Shown here: piece after piece, positions 55,213 through 62,862 of the stretch
Layout: each line of letters opens with the position of its first letter
Position numbering within the stretch: the stretch's first letter is position 1
From: Kosakonia quasisacchari
GTDB taxonomy: Bacteria > Pseudomonadota > Gammaproteobacteria > Enterobacterales > Enterobacteriaceae
Reading direction: 5' to 3'
Length of the DNA stretch: 64,000 bases
Assembly (NCBI RefSeq): GCF_004331415.1
Contig: NZ_SJOP01000002.1
Span: 1 to 64,000 of the forward strand
The notes under the pieces: generated by a model
What the model saw: the letters and a program-made list of their open reading frames with translations, nothing else
What the model was told of the DNA's origin: nothing
Database searches by the model: none
Position numbers and translations under genes: made by a program

Positions 55213-55213
55213 T

Positions 55214-55414
55214 ATGGGGCTGAAATGGACCGATAGCCGTGAAATCGGCGAGGCGCTGTATGACAGCCGCCCGGACGTGGATCCGAAAACTGTGCGTTTC
55301 ACCGATATGCATCAGTGGGTCTGCGAGCTGGAAGAGTTTGACGATGATCCGAATGCATCGAATGAAAAAATTCTCGAAGCGATTCTGCTAGTCTGGTTAG
55401 ACGAAGCATCGTAA
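55214..55414 (+). CDS. iscX: Fe-S assembly protein IscX
   Basis: Small acidic protein that binds IscS and iron and tunes sulfur transfer. The 66 residues ([15 protein letters not shown]...[25 protein letters not shown]) match E. coli IscX over the whole length. The start is the ATG at 55214, one base after the fdx stop. It is the last gene of the operon; a strong terminator follows. Confidence 0.95.
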   Translation: MGLKWTDSREIGEALYDSRPDVDPKTVRFTDMHQWVCELEEFDDDPNASNEKILEAILLVWLDEAS

Positions 55415-55419
55415 TCATC

Positions 55420-55448
55420 AAACGGGCTGCCTTCGGGCGGCCCGTTTT
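55420..55448 (+). terminator. isc operon terminator
   Basis: A 12-bp stem with one T-G pair (55420-55431 with 55436-55447), UUCG tetraloop and a T run closes the isc operon between iscX and pepB. Confidence 0.9.
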
Positions 55449-55474
55449 CATGAACAGCCATAAGGATAAAAATA

Positions 55475-56761
55475 ATGACAGAAGCTATGAACATTACACT
55501 GACAACGCAAAGCGCCGACGCGCGCTGGGGTGAAAAAGCCACTTACAGCATCAATAACGACGGCATCGCGCTGCATTTGACCGGGAAAGATGACGTAGGC
55601 TTAATCCAACGCGCCGCACGTAAAATCGACGGCATGGGCATCAAGCATGTTGCCCTGAGCGGTGAAGGCTGGGACGCGGATCGCAGCTGGGCGTTCTGGG
55701 CCGGTTATAAAGGGCCGAAAGGCACCCGCAAAGTGGAGTGGGCGCCGCTTAATGACGCCGAGCAAAAAGAGCTGGATAGCCGCCTGCTGGTGATCGACTG
55801 GGTGCGCGACACCATCAACGCCCCGGCGGAAGAACTGGGGCCGGAGCAACTGGCACAGCGCGCGGTCGATCTGTTGTACAAAGTCGGCGGCGATAACGTC
55901 TCTTACCGCATCACCAAAGGTGAAGATCTGCGTGAGCAGAACTATCTCGGTCTGCATACGGTTGGCCGTGGTTCTGAGCGCCCGCCGGTACTACTGGCGC
56001 TGGACTTCAACCCGACCGGTAACCCGGATGCGCCGGTTTATGCCGCGCTGGTCGGTAAAGGCATTACCTTCGATTCCGGCGGTTACAGCATTAAGCCGAC
56101 TTCTTCAATGGATTCAATGAAATCCGATATGGGAGGGGCGGCGCTGGTGACCGGTGCGCTGGCGTTTGCTATCAATCGCGGCCTCGATAAACGCATCAAA
56201 CTGTACCTGTGCTGTGCGGATAACCTGATTAGCGGTAACGCCTTCAAACTGGGCGATATCATCCGTTATCGTAACGGTAAAACCGTGGAAATCATGAATA
56301 CCGATGCGGAAGGGCGCCTGGTGCTGGCAGATGGCCTGATCGACGCTTCTGCGCAGAAACCGCAGCTGATTATCGATGCGGCGACGCTGACCGGTGCGGC
56401 GAAAACCGCGCTGGGCAATGATTACCACGCGCTGTTCAGCTTTGACGATGCGCTTGCCGGGCGTTTGCTCAGCAGCGCGAGCGCGGAAAACGAGCCGTTC
56501 TGGCGTTTGCCGCTGGCCGAGTTCCATCGCAATCAACTGCCGTCTAACTTCGCTGAACTGAACAACACCGCTGGCGGTTCCTTCCCGGCGGGGGCGAGCA
56601 CGGCGGCCGGTTTCCTGTCGCACTTTGTTGAAAACTACCAGCAGGGCTGGCTGCACATCGACTGCTCAGCAACCTATCGTAAAGCGGCGGTTGAGCAGTG
56701 GGCCGCAGGGGCGACCGGCCTTGGCGTACGTACCCTGGCGAATCTGTTAACCGCGAAGTAA
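55475..56761 (+). CDS. pepB: aminopeptidase B PepB
   Basis: Cytosolic M17 leucyl-aminopeptidase-family enzyme with broad N-terminal specificity. The 428 residues include the two-metal and catalytic stretches [17 protein letters not shown] (Lys and Asp) and the family signature [14 protein letters not shown], with catalytic Arg. The C-terminal catalytic domain is complete. GGATAAAAATA precedes the ATG; the alternative ATG at 55487 is within MTEAM. A palindrome follows before sseB. Confidence 0.96.
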   Translation: MTEAMNITLTTQSADARWGEKATYSINNDGIALHLTGKDDVGLIQRAARKIDGMGIKHVALSGEGWDADRSWAFWAGYKGPKGTRKVEWAPLNDAEQKELDSRLLVIDWVRDTINAPAEELGPEQLAQRAVDLLYKVGGDNVSYRITKGEDLREQNYLGLHTVGRGSERPPVLLALDFNPTGNPDAPVYAALVGKGITFDSGGYSIKPTSSMDSMKSDMGGAALVTGALAFAINRGLDKRIKLYLCCADNLISGNAFKLGDIIRYRNGKTVEIMNTDAEGRLVLADGLIDASAQKPQLIIDAATLTGAAKTALGNDYHALFSFDDALAGRLLSSASAENEPFWRLPLAEFHRNQLPSNFAELNNTAGGSFPAGASTAAGFLSHFVENYQQGWLHIDCSATYRKAAVEQWAAGATGLGVRTLANLLTAK

Positions 56762-56766
56762 TCTTT

Positions 56767-56790
56767 TTCCTCTCCCGCAAGGGAGAGGAA
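56767..56790 (+). repeat. short palindrome between pepB and sseB
   Basis: A perfect 10-bp stem (TTCCTCTCCC / GGGAGAGGAA) with a GCAA tetraloop lies six bases after pepB. There is no T run after it. It is similar in type to the palindrome after glnB. Confidence 0.55.
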
Positions 56791-56806
56791 ATTCTCTGGA
56801 ACCACT

Positions 56807-57583
56807 ATGTCAGAAAGCAAAAACGAATTAGAAACGCTGCTGGAACAGGCCGCAACCGAGCCTGCTTATCGTCCGGCATTTTTCCGCACGCTGTTGGAAT
56901 CCACGGTTTGGGTGCCAGGAACGGCGGCGGAAGGCGAAGCCATTGTTGAAGACAGCGCGCTTGATTTACAGCACTGGGAAAAAGATGACGGCACATCCGT
57001 GATCCCGTTCTTTACCTCGCTGGACGCGCTGCAACAGGCAGTAGAAGAAGAGCAGGCATTTGTGGTGATGCCTGCGCGCACACTGTTTGAAATGACGCTC
57101 GGAGAAACGCTGTTTCTCAATGCGAAGCTGCCGACCGGCAAAGAGTTCACTGCGCGAGAAATCAGCCATCTGGTGGGCGAAGAGGGCAGTCCGTTAAGCC
57201 AGCAGGAAGTGCTGGAAGGTGGCACGGCGCTGCTACTTTCCGAAGTGGCTGAACCGCCCGTGCAAATGGTGGATTCGCTGACCACGCTGTTTAAAAGCAT
57301 CAAAACCGTGAAGCGCGCGTTTCTCTGTTCAATCAAAGAAAAGGCTGATGAGCAGCCCAATCTGCTGATTGGTATCGAGGCCGAAGGCGATATCGAAGAG
57401 ATTATCCACGCGGCGGGCAGTGTGGCAACCGATACGCTGCCGGGCGATGAGCCGGTGGATATTTGCCAGGTCGTTGAAGGCGAGAAAGGGATTAGCCATT
57501 TTATGATGGCGCATATTACCCCTTTCTACGAGCGGCGCTGGGGAAGTTTCCTGCGCGACTTTAAGCAAAATCGCATTATTTAA
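56807..57583 (+). CDS. sseB: enhanced serine sensitivity protein SseB
   Basis: Cytosolic protein named for the serine-sensitivity phenotype seen when the E. coli gene is overexpressed; its biochemical role is unknown. The 258 residues show the two SseB-family parts: an N-terminal domain (FFTSLDALQQAVEEEQAFVVMPARTLFEM) and a C-terminal domain ending in FYERRWGSFLRDFKQNRII. Length equals the E. coli protein. In E. coli it lies next to sseA; here two extra genes stand between them. Confidence 0.93.
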   Translation: MSESKNELETLLEQAATEPAYRPAFFRTLLESTVWVPGTAAEGEAIVEDSALDLQHWEKDDGTSVIPFFTSLDALQQAVEEEQAFVVMPARTLFEMTLGETLFLNAKLPTGKEFTAREISHLVGEEGSPLSQQEVLEGGTALLLSEVAEPPVQMVDSLTTLFKSIKTVKRAFLCSIKEKADEQPNLLIGIEAEGDIEEIIHAAGSVATDTLPGDEPVDICQVVEGEKGISHFMMAHITPFYERRWGSFLRDFKQNRII

Positions 57584-57589
57584 TTATCG

Positions 57590-57618
57590 GGCGGTATGCA
57601 ATGTACCGCCTTTTATTA
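57590..57618 (+). terminator. sseB terminator
   Basis: GGCGGTA, loop TGCAATG, TACCGCC, then TTTTATTATTTT. It lies six bases after the sseB stop. Confidence 0.85.
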
Positions 57619-57746
57619 TTTTAAATTTTTAATTATTAGTATTTTATTAATAACGTTGTGCGGTTTTGTTGTCGATTCCATAAATTATGTATTAGCCATA
57701 TACCTGTGATACGGTGCGTTTTTACGTTACTTTACGGTTAATTTTT

Positions 57747-59738
57747 ATGGACAAAAAAAGCCTGCTGTACTGCTTCGGCGTACCCTTAATTCTCTTCTTT
57801 TACGCCTGCTGGCAGAATATCCGCATTAACGAAGTGGATGTTTACCAGGTCACGCAATATGGCTTTGTTGGGCACAGCGTATTTGCCGATATGTCGCGCC
57901 AGATCCTCGCCAAAGCCGGAATGTTGTTTTCCCTGTTGGGCTTGATTGCCAGTACCAGTTCGGTACTTCTCTGTGTTTTAAGCGTACGGAAAGCCCGTAT
58001 ATCTGCGGAAAAGTTAATTGCCGCGTTTACCCTTTGTCGCAAGTTACTGCCGTTTATTATGGTCGGCCTAATGGCGTCGATTGGTTTTGCGCTGGTCTGC
58101 GTGCTGTTATATGAAGTGTGCTGGATCTACACGCTCGGCAGGGCGAGCGCCTTTAATATCAAACTGGTGATATTTGTCTTGCTGATCATCGGTTCACTGG
58201 TATTTATGGTGCTGAAAAGCCTGTTCTTACTCAAAAAATGCTTCGCACTTTTTGAGCCACAAGATATGCAGGTGCACGGTGCAGCCGTTTCTGAAACCGA
58301 CGCGCCGGAATTGTGGCGCTGGGTCAGAGAATTAGCTCAGCACGGGCAGGCAATTGTGCCGGATAATATTGTCGTCGGTTTATTTGAGGGGTTTTATGTC
58401 ACCGCAAGCCCGGTGCAAATTGAAAAAGGCGCGCGATTAACCGGTAACACGCTCTATTTCCCGCTCAGCTACGCCGCGTTTATGGATAAAGATGAAGTAG
58501 CCGCCGTGATTGGCCATGAGCTGGGGCACTTTTCCGGTAATGATACCGTCTACACCCTGCATTTCGCCGGGCTGTATGCCGGTATGGAAAACAGTCTCGA
58601 CTATTTTTATCGCGATGTGGCGAGCAGCGGCTGGCTTGAGCGGCTGGCGCTCAACCCGACCATTCATCTTGGCCTCTGGTTTTACCGTCAGTTTCACGAA
58701 ACGGTCAATGGCTGGAGCCGTGTGCGTGAACTGGCGGCGGACGCTGCGGGCGCACGTACCAGCTCGCCGCAGGCGCTGGCGGCTTCACTCCTGCGTTTCT
58801 CTGCGCTCAATGAACGCTTTAACGCGCCGATGGAGCTGTTCTTTAACCGCAAGCTTGAGACGCACGACCTGGTGCTCAGCCTGTTTGCCGCGCTGCGTGA
58901 GGGCGGGCGTTTTGATGTTGCCGCCTCGCTTGAACAGGAACTGGCGCACCCAACAGACAGCCACCCGCCGACGCGCGCGCGTATCGAGCAACTGAATGTG
59001 CCGCTGGATCAAGCGCTGCTGGCCAGGGCGTCGCGTCCGGCGGATGAGGCGGATTACCAGTGGATGCGCAGTTTATTCCGCGATGCATCGGCTATTTCAG
59101 CCGCGTTAACCGCCGGAATGGCGAGTAATGTGGAAGCGCACCATGACGCCTGGCAGGCCGAGCTACAGAATCTGGCTTCACATTCTACTGAAAGCGTTGT
59201 TGTTTCGTTGCGTAAGAAAAATTTCTGGTTGTTCCTGGTGCTGGCGGTGCTCTGTATTGCCGGAGCCGGTTTGGTCCTCACTCTGAGTATCCAGTGGAAC
59301 GCCACCGCCAATAGCTCGATGGAGAAGATAATCTTTGGTCTGGTCGCCGGTGGGCTGATCTTTGGGCTGGCGAGCTGGACGATGTATACGCGGGTGCGTC
59401 AGCCGCTGTTCACGTTGACTGCGCAAGGTATCGAGAGCTATCAGCTCAGCGCGCCGCTCTTGCTGGCGGAGATTGAAAATATTGATATTCGTAGCGTCAA
59501 TGAGTGGGTGTTTATCGATCTCTACTGGCGGGAAGGCTATCAGCCGCCGACTTGCACCGTGGGGCGCTTGTTCCGCAATTTTACGTTTGAGCCGAAGAAA
59601 CACAAAGTGGTGGTAAGCCTGCCTGGCGGGGTGTTGAAAGGCGCACAGCGTGAAAAAATGTCGATTGAGGAGCTGTATGTCGCGCTGCATGAATACATTC
59701 AGGCTGCCTGGGCACGGCGTGAGCTGAATCATTCATAA
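57747..59738 (+). CDS. membrane-bound M48 (HtpX-like) metallopeptidase
   Basis: Predicted inner-membrane zinc protease of 663 residues. Membrane spans lie near 5-22, 58-80, 103-125 and 138-160. The protease domain has the zinc motif HELGH (257-261) and third ligand Glu328 in RELAADAAGA. Two more spans near 507-530 and 540-560 precede a soluble C-terminal domain (LTAQGIESYQLSAPLLLAEIENI...), which looks like a PH/YcxB-type beta domain but is not recognised. The start is the ATG at 57747; an ATG at 57714 would add 11 residues. It is absent here in E. coli. Targets are unknown; AT-rich DNA precedes it. Confidence 0.82.
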   Translation: MDKKSLLYCFGVPLILFFYACWQNIRINEVDVYQVTQYGFVGHSVFADMSRQILAKAGMLFSLLGLIASTSSVLLCVLSVRKARISAEKLIAAFTLCRKLLPFIMVGLMASIGFALVCVLLYEVCWIYTLGRASAFNIKLVIFVLLIIGSLVFMVLKSLFLLKKCFALFEPQDMQVHGAAVSETDAPELWRWVRELAQHGQAIVPDNIVVGLFEGFYVTASPVQIEKGARLTGNTLYFPLSYAAFMDKDEVAAVIGHELGHFSGNDTVYTLHFAGLYAGMENSLDYFYRDVASSGWLERLALNPTIHLGLWFYRQFHETVNGWSRVRELAADAAGARTSSPQALAASLLRFSALNERFNAPMELFFNRKLETHDLVLSLFAALREGGRFDVAASLEQELAHPTDSHPPTRARIEQLNVPLDQALLARASRPADEADYQWMRSLFRDASAISAALTAGMASNVEAHHDAWQAELQNLASHSTESVVVSLRKKNFWLFLVLAVLCIAGAGLVLTLSIQWNATANSSMEKIIFGLVAGGLIFGLASWTMYTRVRQPLFTLTAQGIESYQLSAPLLLAEIENIDIRSVNEWVFIDLYWREGYQPPTCTVGRLFRNFTFEPKKHKVVVSLPGGVLKGAQREKMSIEELYVALHEYIQAAWARRELNHS

Positions 59739-59750
59739 TTCGCTGGCTTG

Positions 59751-59781
59751 ATAATGCTTGCCGCTCTCCGGCAAGCATTAT
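59751..59781. terminator. hairpin between the M48 gene and the RpiR regulator gene
   Basis: A perfect 12-bp stem (ATAATGCTTGCC / GGCAAGCATTAT, 7-nt loop) separates convergent genes and overlaps the regulator stop codon. T runs are short on both sides, so it may act as a weak bidirectional terminator. Confidence 0.55.
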
Positions 59782-60548
59782 TGCGTCGCTTCGAGCAGCA
59801 GCAGATCCATCAGCAGTACCAGGTTGGACTCGAACGAGGTGATCCCGGCGGCTTCAGCGGCAAAATGCACCGCTTCGTCGTACAGCGCGAAATGGATATC
59901 CGCCAGCGCCGCCAGCGGGTTCACCGATGCGCGGGTAAACGCCACCACCGTCATGCCAACGGTGTGCGCAATACGCGCTTTATCCAGCACTTGTTCTGTT
60001 TCACCACTACGGGAAACAGCAATAAACACCTGGTAGCGCGCCGCGTTACTGAGAAAGATATTCCGGCTATCACCAGGCCCGGAAATAAAAGCCGTCTTGC
60101 CCAGCACCTGCAATTTCTTGGTCAGATACTCGGCAAACAGATAGGAAAACCCTGCGCCATACAGAAAAAAGCTCTCCTGCTCATGCAGCAGGGCAGCGAA
60201 TTGTCGCCGCTTTTCGGCGCTCACCCACTGAAAAGTACGCTGGTAATTCGCCATAAACTGCGCAAAAGCGGCGGGTAGCTCAGCGGATTCGCCCTGTGGC
60301 CCGGTAATATGCGGCGTGTCTGCCAGCCGCTGCTTGCAATGCCAGATAAACTCGCTAAAACCACTAAAACCGAGCTTTTGGCACAGGCGAATAATGGTGG
60401 CGGTGGAGACAAATGTCGCCTGCGCCAGTTCGCGTACCGTGATCTTTCCCACCAGCAACGGGTGTTCCGTCAGGTGCGCAAGAACGCGATATTCCGCGCG
60501 GGTCAGCGACTCCCCGCGCGTCAGCAGTGGTGCCAGTCGGTTGTCCAT
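59778..60548 (-). CDS. RpiR-family sugar-phosphate regulator
   Basis: Transcription factor of 256 residues with an N-terminal RpiR helix-turn-helix (TVRELAQATFVSTATIIRLC around 37-56) and a C-terminal SIS domain (FFLYGAGFSYLFAEYLTKKL; VFIAVSRSGETEQVLDKA). Its start codon touches the sseA stop (TAAATG), so it is probably translated from sseA mRNA. Upstream on the same strand, beyond sseA, lie a GH4 phospho-alpha-glucosidase gene and a PTS permease gene. RpiR proteins often control such systems, so it is the likely alpha-glucoside regulator, by inference. Confidence 0.85.
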   Translation of the reverse strand: MDNRLAPLLTRGESLTRAEYRVLAHLTEHPLLVGKITVRELAQATFVSTATIIRLCQKLGFSGFSEFIWHCKQRLADTPHITGPQGESAELPAAFAQFMANYQRTFQWVSAEKRRQFAALLHEQESFFLYGAGFSYLFAEYLTKKLQVLGKTAFISGPGDSRNIFLSNAARYQVFIAVSRSGETEQVLDKARIAHTVGMTVVAFTRASVNPLAALADIHFALYDEAVHFAAEAAGITSFESNLVLLMDLLLLEATQ

Positions 60549-61391
60549 TTACGCCGTTTCGATGGGTAAATCGTCACGTGCGCCCCATTCACTCCAGGAG
60601 CCGTCATACAGCGTTACGTTACTTGCACCAAGCGTTTCCAGTGCAAGGATCACCACCGATGCCGTCACGCCGGAGCCGCAGCTGGCAATAATCGGTTTGT
60701 GCAGATCGACACCCTGACGGCGGAAAATTGCCGCCAGCTCATCGGTGGTTTTCAGCTCGCCTTCGACGACTAAATCGACCCACGGCACATTCAGCGCACC
60801 GGGGATATGGCCACGCTTCAGACCTGCGCGCGGTTCATCCACTTCGCCATTAAAACGCGGGGCAGGGCGAGCATCGACAATTTGTGCCGTGCCTTCGTGG
60901 CTCGCCAGCAGCACATCGGTCAATTTCTTCACCACGTGCGGGTCGAAATTGGCGTTGAAATCGGATTCCGGCAGCGGCACGTCGCCTTTTTGCAGCGGCA
61001 GGGCATCGCGCTGCCAGCCTGCCAGCCCACCGGCCAGAATCGAGACATTTTCCACGCCGTGATTACGCAGCATCCACCAGGCGCGCGGGGCAGAGAAGAG
61101 ATTGCCTTCGTCATACACCAACAGATGTTTATCCTGATTGATGCCCAGTTCGCGCATTGCCACGGCGAACGCTTCCGGGCGCGTCAGCATATGCGGCAGC
61201 GACGTGGTGTGGTCGGAAAGGGCTTCGATATCAAAAAAGACCGCACCGGGAAGATGCCCGGCGCGGTATTCCGCTCTCATGTCGCGATGCTCCTGACCCA
61301 CTGGCGCCATCCGCGCATCAATCAGCTGGATTTCGGGATCATCGCTATGCTCTATCAGCCAGTCGGCCGCGACAAAAAACGAGGTGGACAT
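60549..61391 (-). CDS. sseA: 3-mercaptopyruvate sulfurtransferase SseA
   Basis: Transfers sulfur from 3-mercaptopyruvate to cyanide or thiols. The 280-residue protein has two rhodanese domains. The C-terminal one carries active-site Cys238 in the MST loop CGSGVTAS, typical of mercaptopyruvate rather than thiosulfate enzymes. The N-terminal repeat has an Asp-containing inactive loop (VYDEGN). The start is the ATG at 61391 (MSTSFFVAADWL); the longer frame to 61541 overlaps the GH4 gene. It sits between the GH4 gene and the RpiR gene on one strand. Confidence 0.95.
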   Translation of the reverse strand: MSTSFFVAADWLIEHSDDPEIQLIDARMAPVGQEHRDMRAEYRAGHLPGAVFFDIEALSDHTTSLPHMLTRPEAFAVAMRELGINQDKHLLVYDEGNLFSAPRAWWMLRNHGVENVSILAGGLAGWQRDALPLQKGDVPLPESDFNANFDPHVVKKLTDVLLASHEGTAQIVDARPAPRFNGEVDEPRAGLKRGHIPGALNVPWVDLVVEGELKTTDELAAIFRRQGVDLHKPIIASCGSGVTASVVILALETLGASNVTLYDGSWSEWGARDDLPIETA

Positions 61392-61488
61392 GGTTGTCTC
61401 CGTGTCATCAACAGTAACCTGAATTGTTAACGTTTTTTCATGACCCGACAAGCCGACATCGCTAACGCCGCGAGCAACCTCGTTATTT

Positions 61489-62850
61489 TTATGCTGGTTT
61501 GCCGTTTTCCCATGCTTTTTGCAGTGCGGGCCAGTAGTCACGATTGGCCTCGATCATCTCATCAAGAATCGCTTTCGCATGCTGCATGGTGGGTACGGTG
61601 CGGTTCAGTGTGAATGCCTGCAGCGCTTTCTCGTAACTGCCTTCAATGGTGGCTTCCACCAGCAGTTGTTCCGACGCCAGTTGCTGCATTAGCAAAGTCT
61701 GATGGAACAGCGGCACCGCACCCATCCGCACCGGTTCCGGCCCTTCACTGGTGATATACGCCGGGACTTCCACCATGGCATCGTAGGGCAGGTTAGCAAT
61801 TGCCCCTTTGTTTTCCACAATCACCAGGTGGCGCTGGCGCAGGTCAAAAGCCAGCGAACACGCGACATCGACGATAAACGCGCCGTGCACGCCCACATGG
61901 AACGCATCCGGCAGGATACCGGTGCGCTGATATTCGGCAGCAGCGGCAAACAATTTTTTCTCGCGCCCGTCCATCACTTCATTGGCGCGGGTGTAATCGG
62001 CATTTTGATGCGCAACGATGTCGTTTGGCATCAGGTAATACTGCAAATAGGGGTTCGGCAAAAACTCCGGAAAGTGATCCATAATCGGCTTGATGTTGCG
62101 CCAGGTTTTTACCCACGAGGGATCCGCGTGTTGCGGATCGGTTTGCGCAGCATCTTCAGTCAGCAGACCAAAACGGGCAACGTGCTCGCGCAGCTCCGGC
62201 AGGCGGTCTTCGCCATCCACACGCACTTTGGTAAACCAGCCAAAGTGATTCAAACCGAAGTAATCCACCTCCAGTTTGTGGCGATCAACGCCGAGGATCG
62301 CGCCCATATTGCGCATTGCTGCCACCGGCATATCGCAAATATTCAGCACGCGTGCGTTAGGCCGCAGACGGCGCACCCCTTCGGCGACAATCGCTGCCGG
62401 ATTGGAGTAGTTAACGATCCAGGCGCTTTTATCAGCGTAACGTTCCACCAAATCGATGAGTTCTACCATCGGTAAAATGGTTCGCAGCCCGTAAGCCAGC
62501 CCGCCCGGGCCGCAGGTTTCCTGGCCAACCACACCGTGGCGCAACGGGATCTTTTCATCCTGTTCACGCATTTTGTACTGACCGACGCGCATCTGTGCAA
62601 AAACAAAGTGCGCACCGCGAAACGCGGTTTCGGCGTCACTGGTAACGGTAAATTTGATGCTCTGGCTGTGGTCGCGAATCACTTTTTCCACCACTGGCGC
62701 AATGGTATTTTGCCGGGTTTCATCAATATCGTAGAGGCGGATTTCCGCCAGCGGAAAATCTTCCAGTCTCACCATCAGGCTTTTGACGATGCCTGGTGTG
62801 TAGGTGCTGCCGCCACCGGCGATCGATAAAATAAACGGGGGTTTAATCAT
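61489..62850 (-). CDS. 6-phospho-alpha-glucosidase, GH4 (AglB/GlvA-like)
   Basis: Hydrolyses phosphorylated alpha-glucosides (such as maltose or sucrose-isomer 6-phosphates) by the NAD- and Mn-dependent redox mechanism of family GH4. The 453 residues begin with the NAD motif SIAGGGSTYTPGIVKSL. They contain the GH4 boxes HGVVGQETCGPGGLAYGLR, NYSNPAAIV, the metal Cys in NICDMP (alpha-glucosidase type) and LNHFGWF. AGGAGT precedes the ATG at 62850. It is 12 bp downstream of the PTS gene, so both form one operon. The sugar is not determinable from sequence alone. Confidence 0.9.
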   Translation of the reverse strand: MIKPPFILSIAGGGSTYTPGIVKSLMVRLEDFPLAEIRLYDIDETRQNTIAPVVEKVIRDHSQSIKFTVTSDAETAFRGAHFVFAQMRVGQYKMREQDEKIPLRHGVVGQETCGPGGLAYGLRTILPMVELIDLVERYADKSAWIVNYSNPAAIVAEGVRRLRPNARVLNICDMPVAAMRNMGAILGVDRHKLEVDYFGLNHFGWFTKVRVDGEDRLPELREHVARFGLLTEDAAQTDPQHADPSWVKTWRNIKPIMDHFPEFLPNPYLQYYLMPNDIVAHQNADYTRANEVMDGREKKLFAAAAEYQRTGILPDAFHVGVHGAFIVDVACSLAFDLRQRHLVIVENKGAIANLPYDAMVEVPAYITSEGPEPVRMGAVPLFHQTLLMQQLASEQLLVEATIEGSYEKALQAFTLNRTVPTMQHAKAILDEMIEANRDYWPALQKAWENGKPA

Positions 62851-62862
62851 TTCTGGACTCCT

